In this document: piece by piece, positions 1-8,260 of the stretch
Numbering within the stretch: position 1 is the stretch's first letter
Layout of the letters: each line of letters opens with the position of its first letter
Assembly (NCBI GenBank): GCA_017469785.1
Contig: JAFUFU010000003.1
Span: 53,169-117,168, forward strand
From: Treponema sp.
GTDB taxonomy: Bacteria > Spirochaetota > Spirochaetia > Treponematales > Treponemataceae
Direction: 5' to 3'
DNA: 64,000 nt
Program-made: the position numbers and the translations under genes
The notes under the pieces: model-generated
Database searches by the model: none
What the model was told of the DNA's origin: nothing
Seen by the model: only the letters and a program-made list of their open reading frames with translations

Positions 1-169
1 CAATAATAGAAAAAATCTCGGCTTTCAGAGGAACCTTAGGCACTATGGGATTCCTTTCCCCTTCGTTTTCCAGCATAGCTTGTCGGCGAGCACGGCTCTG
101 GGCGTGGAGCGAATAAAATTCCGCTGAAAAGAGAAAAATCACCATGAAAAGCAAAATTCTTTTCTTCAT
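1..169 (-). CDS. N-terminus of a secreted protein, cut by the window edge
   Basis: An open frame of 56 codons runs from an ATG at 169 to the window edge without a stop. It begins MKKRILLFMVIFLFSA and continues to about residue 24 (LHAQ), a clear signal peptide with a likely cleavage after LHA. The mature part starts with a basic stretch (SRARRQ). The family cannot be told from this fragment. It diverges from the diguanylate cyclase gene at 306. A TATACT -10 box ends seven bases before the start codon, so the message may be leaderless, although the intervening AGGAA could be a weak ribosome site. Confidence 0.6.
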   Translation of the reverse strand, partial: MKKRILLFMVIFLFSAEFYSLHAQSRARRQAMLENEGERNPIVPKVPLKAEIFSII

Positions 170-268
170 TTCCTATAGTATAGCACGCAAGTTTCCTTTT
201 TATATGAATTTGAGCTGTCTTTTTTCTGAAAATTCTTTCATTTTCCTTGATTAAAGATGCGCTATAGT

Positions 269-297
269 TTGTTTTTCTTGCAATGCCATGCTATAAT
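269..297 (+). promoter_or_regulatory. Promoter with -10 next to the start codon
   Basis: TTGTTT (269-274), a 17-base spacer and a perfect TATAAT (292-297) precede the ATG at 306 by only 8 bases. The predicted start of transcription falls at or one or two bases before the ATG, and no Shine-Dalgarno sequence is present. This suggests a leaderless or nearly leaderless mRNA. Confidence 0.6.
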
Positions 298-305
298 TTG
301 ATTTA

Positions 306-2372
306 ATGGCAAAAAAGCTTTTAATTGCTTGTATCTTATTCTCATTCTTTCCGCTGTTCGCGAAGACCGTCAAAGTCGGCTATTATAGGGACAGCGGGAA
401 TTTTATGTCGGGTTTTTCTCCTGGTGACGAACGGACCGGTTATGCATATGAATATATCCAGACGGTCGCCGCTTATGCCGGCTGGGAATGTGAGTATGTT
501 TATGGCGAATGGGACGTTCTTTACCCGGCCCTTCTCGCCGGTGAAATTGATATCCTGTCCGACGTCTCAAAAACACCGGAGCGTGAGGGGCTGCTTCTTT
601 ATCCGGACTATGCGATGGGGCGGGAGACATATTATCTTTATTCCAACGATAAAAACGCAAAGATCAGTCCAGGTGATTTTTCGACATGGAAGGGCAAGAA
701 AATTGCTTTGAATCGGGATTATTATCATTACAGTCTGTTTATGGATTGGCAAAAAAATAAAAATCTCGGATGCGAGTATGTCGTCTTTTCAGGAGACGAT
801 GAGTACTATTCCAAGTTTGAGAATCATGAATTCGATATGCTGCTTGAAATTGACACCGTGGCTGAGCCAAACTGGAACCCAATCATCAGAATCGGTTCCT
901 CTGATTTTTATCTTGCCGTAACGAAATCCCGAAAAGACCTGCTTCTGGAGCTTAATGCCGCCATGGCTGAAATCTTTTCAATGAATCCCTACTACAATAA
1001 CAACTTATGGCTAAAATACTTTACGGATGCTACGGTTGCCAAAAATCTTTCTCAGCGCGAGGACGATTGGCTTAAGGCTCATCCAAAAATCAATGTGGGC
1101 TGCATGGTCGATGATTTGCCATTTGCCGCTTTCAATGATGAAAAAAATAAAGTCGAAGGTCTTGTTGTGGAAATGCTCTCACATTTTTCAGATATGTTTT
1201 CTGACGGCAAGGCTGTTTTTTCATATATGTTTTACGAGGATACGGATCTCATGTTCTCAGACTTGCAGAATGGCCTGATTGATATGATTGTTCCGATGTA
1301 TCGAGATTTGAATTATGCCGAGGATTCAGGATTTATTGTTTCCGAAAAATTCTCAGTGATGTCTGTAGGATATGCGACTAAAAACACCAGGCTGCCAGAG
1401 CAGACCGATTTTATTGCGGTGCCAAAGCGGCTCCGAATGCCTTTTTATATTAAGAGACTGTACCCAAAGGCAAATGTCCGTTTTTACAAGAGTTATGAGG
1501 ACTGTGTGAAAGCGGTTCTGGACGGCGAATGTGATGGCGCTGCCTTCAATACATACAAGATGCAGGGCATCATCAATAAGAATAAAAAGTTCCGCGCGCT
1601 GAATATTCTTGAATTCCCCACTCCCTGTGAGATTTCATTCGTATTCTCCAAAAAAAACAGGGATCTTTTTTCAATGGTGAACAAACTGATTATGCTTGCG
1701 CCCAGCGATAAAATTGACGCCAATACCGATACATACGTCATGAAGGTTCAGGCCTATACAAAGAAGAATTTCTTCATGGAATATTTCCTGTACGTACTCG
1801 GATCTGCACTGGTACTGCTGGCCTTACTTGTAATTATTGTGATTGCTCTCAGACGTGTCCGGGAATACATGTTTTTTGACCCGCTTACCCATCTTCGCAA
1901 CAGGCGTAGCCTAAATTCTATCATTACGAAATTCATTCACAACGCATCAGAAAAAAACGAAGAATTCTCACTGATTCTATTTGATCTGGACGATTTTAAA
2001 TATCTCAATGACACTTATGGCCATGATTTTGGCGATGAGGCTCTTGTGACTGCCGCAAATCTTGTTAAAACCGTCGTAAGAAAGCAGGACCGGGTGTTCA
2101 GATGGGGCGGAGAAGAATTTTTGATTCTTTTTAAGGGCGGTCTTGCTGACGCAAAAATGGTCGCCGAGCGCGTCCGCAGAAAAATCGAAAAAGTCACGCT
2201 AACGCATGATTACGAGCTTGTTCATTTCACATCGACGGCCGGTGTCGCCAGCTATCAGAAAGGCTTGTCTTACATAGATTTGTTCCGTCATGTCGATATT
2301 AACCTTTACAAGGGCAAAAACAATGGGAAAAATCAGGTCGTAGCAGATGCCATTAATATCCGCAAAAGATAA
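306..2372 (+). CDS. Diguanylate cyclase with two tandem periplasmic solute-binding sensor domains
   Basis: Predicted membrane protein that makes cyclic di-GMP in response to a ligand bound outside the inner membrane. A signal peptide (about residues 1-19) is followed by two type-3 solute-binding modules (about 22-245 and 255-490), a transmembrane helix (about 496-518) and a C-terminal GGDEF domain. The active-site loop is GGEEF at 601-605, a catalytically competent variant, and an RxxD inhibitory site (RKQD, 592-595) lies at the usual distance, so product inhibition is expected. No EAL or HD-GYP domain follows. The tandem binding domains resemble those of BvgS-type sensors. The gene stands alone, convergent with the antiporter gene that ends 10 bases further on. 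The ligand is unknown; amino acids are the usual guess for this fold. Confidence 0.9.
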   Translation: MAKKLLIACILFSFFPLFAKTVKVGYYRDSGNFMSGFSPGDERTGYAYEYIQTVAAYAGWECEYVYGEWDVLYPALLAGEIDILSDVSKTPEREGLLLYPDYAMGRETYYLYSNDKNAKISPGDFSTWKGKKIALNRDYYHYSLFMDWQKNKNLGCEYVVFSGDDEYYSKFENHEFDMLLEIDTVAEPNWNPIIRIGSSDFYLAVTKSRKDLLLELNAAMAEIFSMNPYYNNNLWLKYFTDATVAKNLSQREDDWLKAHPKINVGCMVDDLPFAAFNDEKNKVEGLVVEMLSHFSDMFSDGKAVFSYMFYEDTDLMFSDLQNGLIDMIVPMYRDLNYAEDSGFIVSEKFSVMSVGYATKNTRLPEQTDFIAVPKRLRMPFYIKRLYPKANVRFYKSYEDCVKAVLDGECDGAAFNTYKMQGIINKNKKFRALNILEFPTPCEISFVFSKKNRDLFSMVNKLIMLAPSDKIDANTDTYVMKVQAYTKKNFFMEYFLYVLGSALVLLALLVIIVIALRRVREYMFFDPLTHLRNRRSLNSIITKFIHNASEKNEEFSLILFDLDDFKYLNDTYGHDFGDEALVTAANLVKTVVRKQDRVFRWGGEEFLILFKGGLADAKMVAERVRRKIEKVTLTHDYELVHFTSTAGVASYQKGLSYIDLFRHVDINLYKGKNNGKNQVVADAINIRKR

Positions 2373-2381
2373 TCAGAAGTT

Positions 2382-3572
2382 TTAGCGTTGGCAATAAAGA
2401 ATCAGCCATAACTGCGGAAGCACGACAATTGCGAAAAACACGAGGCTTATCCATGTGAAGGTCTTGATGAAGGCAAATGATTTTCCCGGATATTCTCGCG
2501 CATAGAGGCGGAGATTTATAACGCTTGCAAGGCTGCCGATAATCGAGCACAAGCCTGCGCTGTCTAATCCGTATAGCAGTGCCCTTAAATCGGTGGAGAA
2601 GGGGTAAAGAACGATGCTTGCAGGAACGTTTGAAATCACCTGACTGAGAAGAATGCTCCACACATACTCATGACCTGCGACCGATTCAGAAAGAAAGGCT
2701 GAGATTGCCGGGTGACGGCAAATTGACGATGAAAAAGTGAAAAAGCACAGGAATGTGAGCAGAAGCACATAATCTGTTTTGATAAGAATCTTTCGGTCTC
2801 CAATTAAAAGCGTGAGCGTGACCAAAGCGAGTACAAGCGGATAGTAGCGTGTCCTTGATACAATCGACGCGACCACAATCACAAAAAGCAGCAGATACAT
2901 GATTCTACGTTTGTGATGTAATTTTCTGTCAGACTCTGAGACTTCGCTTTCCTGATTTTCCTGGGCGTTTCCAAAAATCATAATCTGATTATTCTCGCTT
3001 TTGCCATGGTCTCTTAAATATAGAATGGAAATGAACAAATATAGAAGAAATACGCTGAAAATCCAAAGGGGAAGCATCATCAGAATAAAATCCGCCGTTG
3101 AGATTCCGCTTTTTGCATAGAGAAAAAGATTCTGCGGGCTGCCGAAGGGCATGAGAAGAGAGCCTCGTATCGCGGCGATGTTTTCGAAAGTGAGGACCGG
3201 AAGAATGTATTTTTCTTTCCCTGCAGCGCGGAACAAAATAATCGTAAGCGGTACGAAAATAATCAGCGAGACATCGTTTGTGACGAACATTGAAGAAAAA
3301 AACACGCAGAATACGAAAAATATTGTCAGCGTTTTTAGTGAAGAAAAATTTTTCGTGCGACGGATTATAGGCGCAAAAATATTCTCGCTTTTAAATCCCT
3401 CCAAAACTGAAAGGAGCATGAAGAGCGTGGCGAGAGTGCGCCAGTTGATGTCTGTCAGCAGTTCTTTTGATGGCGGAGTGATAAAAAGAGAAATAACAGC
3501 TACAAGAAGAGAAAGTGAAAGCATGATATCTTTTTTGAAAAGATTTTTGAGCCAAAGAATGAATCTGTGCAT
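2382..3572 (-). CDS. ArsB/NhaD-superfamily ion transporter
   Basis: Polytopic inner-membrane protein of 396 residues with roughly ten hydrophobic segments. The motifs FVTNDVSLIIFVPLTI and GSLLMPFGSPQNLF are characteristic of the ion-transporter superfamily that includes ArsB, NhaD and the SLC13-like anion carriers. Sequence alone does not separate a sodium/proton antiporter from an anion transporter. A TATATT -10 box lies 6 bases upstream of the ATG with no Shine-Dalgarno sequence, another candidate leaderless start. It is divergent from the adenine methyltransferase gene and convergent with the diguanylate cyclase gene, so it is probably a single-gene unit. Confidence 0.75.
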   Translation of the reverse strand: MHRFILWLKNLFKKDIMLSLSLLVAVISLFITPPSKELLTDINWRTLATLFMLLSVLEGFKSENIFAPIIRRTKNFSSLKTLTIFFVFCVFFSSMFVTNDVSLIIFVPLTIILFRAAGKEKYILPVLTFENIAAIRGSLLMPFGSPQNLFLYAKSGISTADFILMMLPLWIFSVFLLYLFISILYLRDHGKSENNQIMIFGNAQENQESEVSESDRKLHHKRRIMYLLLFVIVVASIVSRTRYYPLVLALVTLTLLIGDRKILIKTDYVLLLTFLCFFTFSSSICRHPAISAFLSESVAGHEYVWSILLSQVISNVPASIVLYPFSTDLRALLYGLDSAGLCSIIGSLASVINLRLYAREYPGKSFAFIKTFTWISLVFFAIVVLPQLWLILYCQR

Positions 3573-3612
3573 GGAAAGAATATAGCATAAAGCGGAATCT
3601 GTGAAAATTCCC

Positions 3613-3642
3613 TTGCTATTTTTAACAAAAATATAGTATACT
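3613..3642 (+). promoter_or_regulatory. Sigma-70-type promoter of the methyltransferase gene
   Basis: TTGCTA (3613-3618), an 18-base spacer and TATACT (3637-3642) lie about 30 bases before the ATG at 3672. Confidence 0.5.
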
Positions 3643-3671
3643 TAATATGATATATTTTAAGGCTCTTGTAA

Positions 3672-4676
3672 ATGAAAGAAAAAGCTCCGCGGAACCGCAC
3701 GCTCACACTGGAAGAAAATGAAATACCTCTCCTCAAAAAAGAACTCCTCTCTATAGAAGCGTTGCGCTCTTTGAGCGGGGAAAAACCGGCTGGACTTGAA
3801 AATTTCCTTAACAAAACGATAAACGCCGATTTGATGGAAGTCCTTCCTCTTCTTCCCGATGAATTCGCCGACCTCATCATCATTGATCCGCCCTATAACC
3901 TTACCAAAGATTTTGGCGGCAAGGTTTTTAACGCCCGGTCGGAAGATGCCTATGACGAATATCTTGCGAGCTGGTTCCCTCTGGTCTGCAAAAAACTCAA
4001 AAAAACAGGCTCCCTTTACATCTGTGGTGACTGGAAATGCACATCCTCATTGCAGCGGGCTGTTCAAAAAGAGCTTACCGTTCTCAATCGAATCACCTGG
4101 CAGAGGGAAAAGGGCAGAGGAGCGGCCTCAAACTGGAAAAACTCCATGGAAGACATCTGGTTTGCGGTCAAGAATCCCGATGATTACTATTTTGATGTAG
4201 AAGCGGTCAAGCAAAAACGGCGGGTGATTGCCCCTTACAAAGAAAACGGTGTTCCAAAAGATTGGGAAGAGAGCGAAAGCGGCAATTTTCGCCTCACTTA
4301 TCCGGGTAATTTCTGGGACGATATTTCCATTCCCTTCTGGTCAATGCCAGAAAACACCGACCATCCCACGCAAAAGTCAGAGAAACTCTATGCCAAGCTG
4401 ATTCTGGCAAGTTCCCGGCCTGGAGACCTGGTTTTTGATCCCTTTTTGGGAAGCGGAACTGCCAGTGTGGTGGCCAAAAAGCTGGGCCGCTCTTTTTTAG
4501 GAGTTGAACTTAGTGAAGAGTATTGCCTCTACGCTCAAAAACGCCTCCTTCGTGCCGAAGATGACAAGTCGATTCAGGGCTATAGCGACGGAGTTTTTTG
4601 GGAGCGGAACACTGGCTCGGCTCAGAAAAAAAACAGACGTGAATTCACGCGGCAGGACGCGGATGTTAATCTGTGA
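3672..4676 (+). CDS. Orphan adenine-specific DNA methyltransferase (beta class)
   Basis: Transfers a methyl group from S-adenosylmethionine to adenine N6 in DNA. The catalytic motif DPPY is at residues 72-75 and the AdoMet-binding motif FLGSGT at 258-263. This order, with the variable target-recognition region between them, defines the beta class, which includes M.HinfI and CcrM. HPTQKSEKLY just before motif I is also typical. No restriction endonuclase gene adjoins it, so it is probably a solitary methyltransferase used in regulation or protection, or a relic of a restriction system. The recognition sequence cannot be read from the protein. The C-terminal 50 residues are polar and poorly conserved in appearance. 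Confidence 0.88.
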   Translation: MKEKAPRNRTLTLEENEIPLLKKELLSIEALRSLSGEKPAGLENFLNKTINADLMEVLPLLPDEFADLIIIDPPYNLTKDFGGKVFNARSEDAYDEYLASWFPLVCKKLKKTGSLYICGDWKCTSSLQRAVQKELTVLNRITWQREKGRGAASNWKNSMEDIWFAVKNPDDYYFDVEAVKQKRRVIAPYKENGVPKDWEESESGNFRLTYPGNFWDDISIPFWSMPENTDHPTQKSEKLYAKLILASSRPGDLVFDPFLGSGTASVVAKKLGRSFLGVELSEEYCLYAQKRLLRAEDDKSIQGYSDGVFWERNTGSAQKKNRREFTRQDADVNL

Positions 4677-4741
4677 CGCTAGTCTAATCTGTAGTTTATT
4701 ATTTTTGTATTTTATCATAAAATAACTTTACGAGGAAAAAA

Positions 4742-6016
4742 ATGGAAAACGCAACAAAATGTATTCACTCTGGCTATGCGCCAAAAAACGGCGAATCTCG
4801 CATGATTCCGATTATTCAGTCTACGACTTTCAAATACGACACTTCCGAAGATATGGGAAAACTTTTTGACCTTGAGGCTTCGGGCTATTTTTACACCCGC
4901 TTGCAGAACCCGACCAACGACATGGTTGCGGGAAAAATCTGTGCTCTTGAAGGCGGAAGCGCGGCCATGCTCACTTCCAGCGGCCAGGCGGCAAACTTCT
5001 TCGCTGCCTTCAATATTGCCCAGAACGGCGACCACATCGTCGCTTCCAGCTCAATTTACGGCGGAACTTTCAATCTTTTCAATGTGACCATGCGCAAAAT
5101 GGGCGTTGATTTTACTTTCATTTCCCCGGACGCAAGTGACGAAGAGATTCAGGCGGCTTTCAAGCCAAATACCAAGGCTGTCTTCGGCGAGACAATCGCA
5201 AATCCTGCCCTCACGGTCTTTGACATCGAGCGATGGGCAAAAATCGCCCACAACAACGGCGTTCCCCTCATCGTGGACAACACTTTTGCCACGCCGATTA
5301 ACTGCCGCCCCTTTGAATGGGGGGCTGATATCGTAACCCACTCAACCACGAAATACATGGACGGCCACGACGCAACGGTCGGCGGTTGTATCGTGGACTC
5401 GGGAAAATTCGACTGGATGGCTCATGCCGAAAAGTTCCCCGGTCTCTGCACTCCTGACGAAAGCTACCACGGAATCACTTATGCTGCCAAATTCGGCAAG
5501 GAAGGTGCTTTCATCACAAAATGCACCGCCCAGCTTATGCGGGATTTCGGCTCGATTCCTTCCCCAATGAATTCATACATGCTCAATCTTGGCTTGGAGT
5601 CGCTCCCTGTCCGCATGAAGCAGCACTGCGCAAACGGTCAGGCCGTAGCGGAATTCCTTTCAAAGCATCCCAATGTTACATCCGTAAACTACCCCGGCCT
5701 TAAAGACAACAAATATTACGCTTTGGCTCAGAAATACATGCCAAACGGTACTTGCGGCGTCGTCAGTTTCTGCATCAAGGGCGGACGAAAAGCGGCTGAG
5801 ACTTTCATGAAGAACCTCAAGCTTGCCATGATTGCGACCCATGTAGCCGATGCCCGCACTTGCGTCCTTCATCCGGCTTCTGCAACTCACCGCCAGCTTA
5901 CCGATGAAGAGCTTGTGGCTTGTGGTGTTGCCCCGGATATGGTTCGCTTTTCATGCGGAATCGAGGCTTCCGAGGACATTATCGCGGATTTAAAGCAGGC
6001 ATTGGATTCAATCTAA
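4742..6016 (+). CDS. metY: O-acetylhomoserine sulfhydrylase
   Basis: PLP enzyme that makes homocysteine from O-acetylhomoserine and sulfide, or methionine directly from methanethiol, in the cytoplasm. The 424-residue length and the whole pattern match the MetY branch of the Cys/Met metabolism family. The PLP lysine is K204 in HSTTKYMDGH, and CIHSGY near the N-terminus and SCGIE near the C-terminus are typical. A good ribosome site (GAGG) precedes the ATG. It appears monocistronic and has no copy of the Rrf2-type operator found further right. It matters for the nitrogenase-like genes because an enzyme of this type can fix methanethiol or sulfide released by C-S cleavage; that link is inference. 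Confidence 0.93.
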   Translation: MENATKCIHSGYAPKNGESRMIPIIQSTTFKYDTSEDMGKLFDLEASGYFYTRLQNPTNDMVAGKICALEGGSAAMLTSSGQAANFFAAFNIAQNGDHIVASSSIYGGTFNLFNVTMRKMGVDFTFISPDASDEEIQAAFKPNTKAVFGETIANPALTVFDIERWAKIAHNNGVPLIVDNTFATPINCRPFEWGADIVTHSTTKYMDGHDATVGGCIVDSGKFDWMAHAEKFPGLCTPDESYHGITYAAKFGKEGAFITKCTAQLMRDFGSIPSPMNSYMLNLGLESLPVRMKQHCANGQAVAEFLSKHPNVTSVNYPGLKDNKYYALAQKYMPNGTCGVVSFCIKGGRKAAETFMKNLKLAMIATHVADARTCVLHPASATHRQLTDEELVACGVAPDMVRFSCGIEASEDIIADLKQALDSI

Positions 6017-6108
6017 TCTTGCTTTTATCTTAATTCTCGCCGATAATATATAGAAGAATTTTTATGGAGGCGCGGAAAGTGCCTCCGTTTGAACATAAGG
6101 ATTTATCC

Positions 6109-7686
6109 ATGAAGAAGATTTTTAAAATCATTTCGGCTTTTTTTTCGGCAGGCATTTTGCTCACAGCTTGTGAACGAATAGATATTGAAGGTATCGGCGA
6201 GCTTAACAAAGTTGTATTGTGGTATAGCCCTTATTCAAGCGATGCTGACCCGCTTCCAATGGATAGTGTTCTCATAGACCACGTTGAAAAGGATTTGGGA
6301 ATTTCACTGGTTGCTGTTCCGCTTCCGCTGGACAAAGCTGAGCAGGAAGCATTGATTATGGATGCTGCTCACAAGAATTCTCTTCCTGATATTTTTATGG
6401 TAAACCGTGACATGCTCACAACTCTCGTAAAAGAAAACTATGTCGCTCGTGTTGACCGCATGTATGAGCTGATGCCGGAAAGAACTGCCCGTATGTACGA
6501 CGAAACGGCAAAAGCGTCTTCTTCTATTGACGGTGTTTCTTACGCGCTTTCTCAGTCCGGTTCAATTGACCGGAACGAGGGCGTGCTTATCCGAAAGGAC
6601 TGGCTTGATAAGCTTGGCTTGCAGGTTCCGGTCACGCTGGATGATTATTACAATGTAATGAAAGCGTTCACTGTCAATGATCCTGACGATGATGGCTTGA
6701 ACAACACCTACGGTTATGGCGGCTTTATCGAAATCCGTGCTGTCGAGGATGGCCTTGGCTGCCGTTTTGCGCCTTTCTTCGGTGCCTTTGGCGTTGAAGG
6801 AACTTTCAATTCATCAAAGAGCAATCCTGGTCTTAACGTCCACAAGCCTGAGTACTTTGAGGCTGTAAAATACTTGGCCCGTCTCGCATCTGAGCGTCTA
6901 ATTGATCCAAAATGGGCGATTTATACAAAAAATGAATTCCGTGATGCCTGGAAGGAAGGCAAATTCGGCATAATGCGTGAACAGAATGCCGCTTTTGCGC
7001 TGGAAGCAAACTACAAAGACTTTGACAAACGTTTCCCGGAAGGGGAATGGATTCTGATTGATCCTCCAGTCGGACCGAAGGGGCACTCATCTGTCGGTGC
7101 TTTCTCTCCTGGATACCGACATTATGCTGTTTCTCGCCGTGCTCAGGAGCTTGGAAAGATTCCGATTATTGCGCGTCTTCTTGAATGGATGAGCACGGAT
7201 GGTTATATCACGGTCGTCTACGGTGAAGAAGCTGTAAACTACATGCTTGATGATGACGGGCACGTCGTCGTCGACGGTCTGCAGGATCCTGCTCTGGCTT
7301 ATACGCAGAAAGCGGCCGCGCCTCTTCTTCAGTTGCGAAATCTTGTTTTCCACAATAGTAATGAAGAGCTTGCAGAACGTTATCCTGCATGGATTTCAAA
7401 GAACGGCAAAGAAATGAATCCTTTTAAGCTGCTGCGTGAAATGCAGAAATGCACATGGACAATTGGTGTCAATATTCCTGGAACTTCAAAAGAACTCAAG
7501 ACCTTCTATGAGGATGGAATTCGTGATTTTGTTGCCGGACGAAGAAAGCTTGAAACATGGGATCTTTGGATAAAGGAATTTGACAGGCTTGGAGGAGCTG
7601 ATTGGGAGCGTCGCTGTCTTTTGTATGCTGACGAAAACGCACTTCTCATGGACAATGTCTATGTTTCTGGAAAGGATGATCAATAA
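6109..7686 (+). CDS. Extracellular solute-binding lipoprotein, family 1 (sugar type)
   Basis: Lipoprotein of about 525 residues that should capture an oligosaccharide or similar solute for an ABC importer. The start at 6109 is preferred over an upstream in-frame ATG at 6064. It follows AAGGAT at the right distance and opens directly into a signal peptide ending in the lipobox LLTAC. The mature protein has the fold-family marks of large Gram-positive-style LipO binding proteins, including the calcium-like stretch DPDDDGLNNTYG. No permease or ATPase gene is nearby, so it must work with components encoded elsewhere. Its TAA overlaps the ATG of the deaminase gene by one base, so the two are co-translated. 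Confidence 0.82.
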   Translation: MKKIFKIISAFFSAGILLTACERIDIEGIGELNKVVLWYSPYSSDADPLPMDSVLIDHVEKDLGISLVAVPLPLDKAEQEALIMDAAHKNSLPDIFMVNRDMLTTLVKENYVARVDRMYELMPERTARMYDETAKASSSIDGVSYALSQSGSIDRNEGVLIRKDWLDKLGLQVPVTLDDYYNVMKAFTVNDPDDDGLNNTYGYGGFIEIRAVEDGLGCRFAPFFGAFGVEGTFNSSKSNPGLNVHKPEYFEAVKYLARLASERLIDPKWAIYTKNEFRDAWKEGKFGIMREQNAAFALEANYKDFDKRFPEGEWILIDPPVGPKGHSSVGAFSPGYRHYAVSRRAQELGKIPIIARLLEWMSTDGYITVVYGEEAVNYMLDDDGHVVVDGLQDPALAYTQKAAAPLLQLRNLVFHNSNEELAERYPAWISKNGKEMNPFKLLREMQKCTWTIGVNIPGTSKELKTFYEDGIRDFVAGRRKLETWDLWIKEFDRLGGADWERRCLLYADENALLMDNVYVSGKDDQ

Positions 7687-8153
7687 TGACAAACGAGGAA
7701 TGCATGAAACGGGCTATCCTGCTCTCTGAGGAGAATGTTCTGAATGGCGGAGGGCCCTTTGCCGCTCTTATCGTAAAAAACGGTGAGATTGTCGCGGAAG
7801 GGACAAACCGTGTCACTGCTGATTTTGACCCTACGGCACATGCTGAGGTAAATGCAATCCGGGCTGCCTGTAAGAAACTTGGAACATTCAATCTGGAAGG
7901 TTATTCTGTATTCACGTCCTGTGAGCCGTGCCCCATGTGTCTTGGCGCAATATATTGGGCTCATCTCTCAAAAATTTACTACGGAAACAACCGTACTGAT
8001 GCAGCTGAAATAGGATTTGACGATGATTTTATCTATCGGGAAATACCCCTGCCTTTGGAAAAGCGTTCTATCCCTATGGAGCAATTGCTTCACGGCGACT
8101 CCATAATTACCTTCAAAAAATGGACCGAAAAATCCGATAAAAAACTTTATTGA
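7686..8153 (+). CDS. Guanine deaminase-like cytidine-deaminase-fold enzyme
   Basis: Zinc-dependent deaminase of 155 residues. The metal and proton-shuttle residues are H52 and E54 in HAEVNAIRA and C82 and C85 in CEPCPMCLGAI. The C-terminal part IGFDDDFIYREI resembles Bacillus-type guanine deaminase (GuaD, about 156 residues) more than tRNA adenosine deaminase TadA, so conversion of guanine to xanthine is the first choice. A general nucleoside deaminase cannot be excluded. The start codon overlaps the stop of the preceding lipoprotein gene by one base, although no functional link between the two is obvious. Confidence 0.8.
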   Translation: MTNEECMKRAILLSEENVLNGGGPFAALIVKNGEIVAEGTNRVTADFDPTAHAEVNAIRAACKKLGTFNLEGYSVFTSCEPCPMCLGAIYWAHLSKIYYGNNRTDAAEIGFDDDFIYREIPLPLEKRSIPMEQLLHGDSIITFKKWTEKSDKKLY

Positions 8154-8177
8154 AACTAAAATCTTCCTTAAATTCTT

Positions 8178-8206
8178 TTGCAAAATACAAAATCTCTTGT
8201 TATAAT
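8178..8206 (+). promoter_or_regulatory. Promoter of the chemoreceptor gene
   Basis: TTGCAA (8178-8183), a 17-base spacer and TATAAT (8201-8206) are followed by a leader of about 45 bases with AGGAG just before the ATG at 8261. Unlike several other genes in this window, this one has a conventional leader. Confidence 0.6.
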
Positions 8207-8260
8207 ATATATGAATAGAAGATTCCGTAGCGTTCTAATACTGTTTTTTCAGGAGTTTAT

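Noticed and set aside
4742-6016. metY as a member of the Rrf2 regulon
   Set aside because: No ACCTA-N9-TAGGT site could be found upstream; the functional link is only metabolic.
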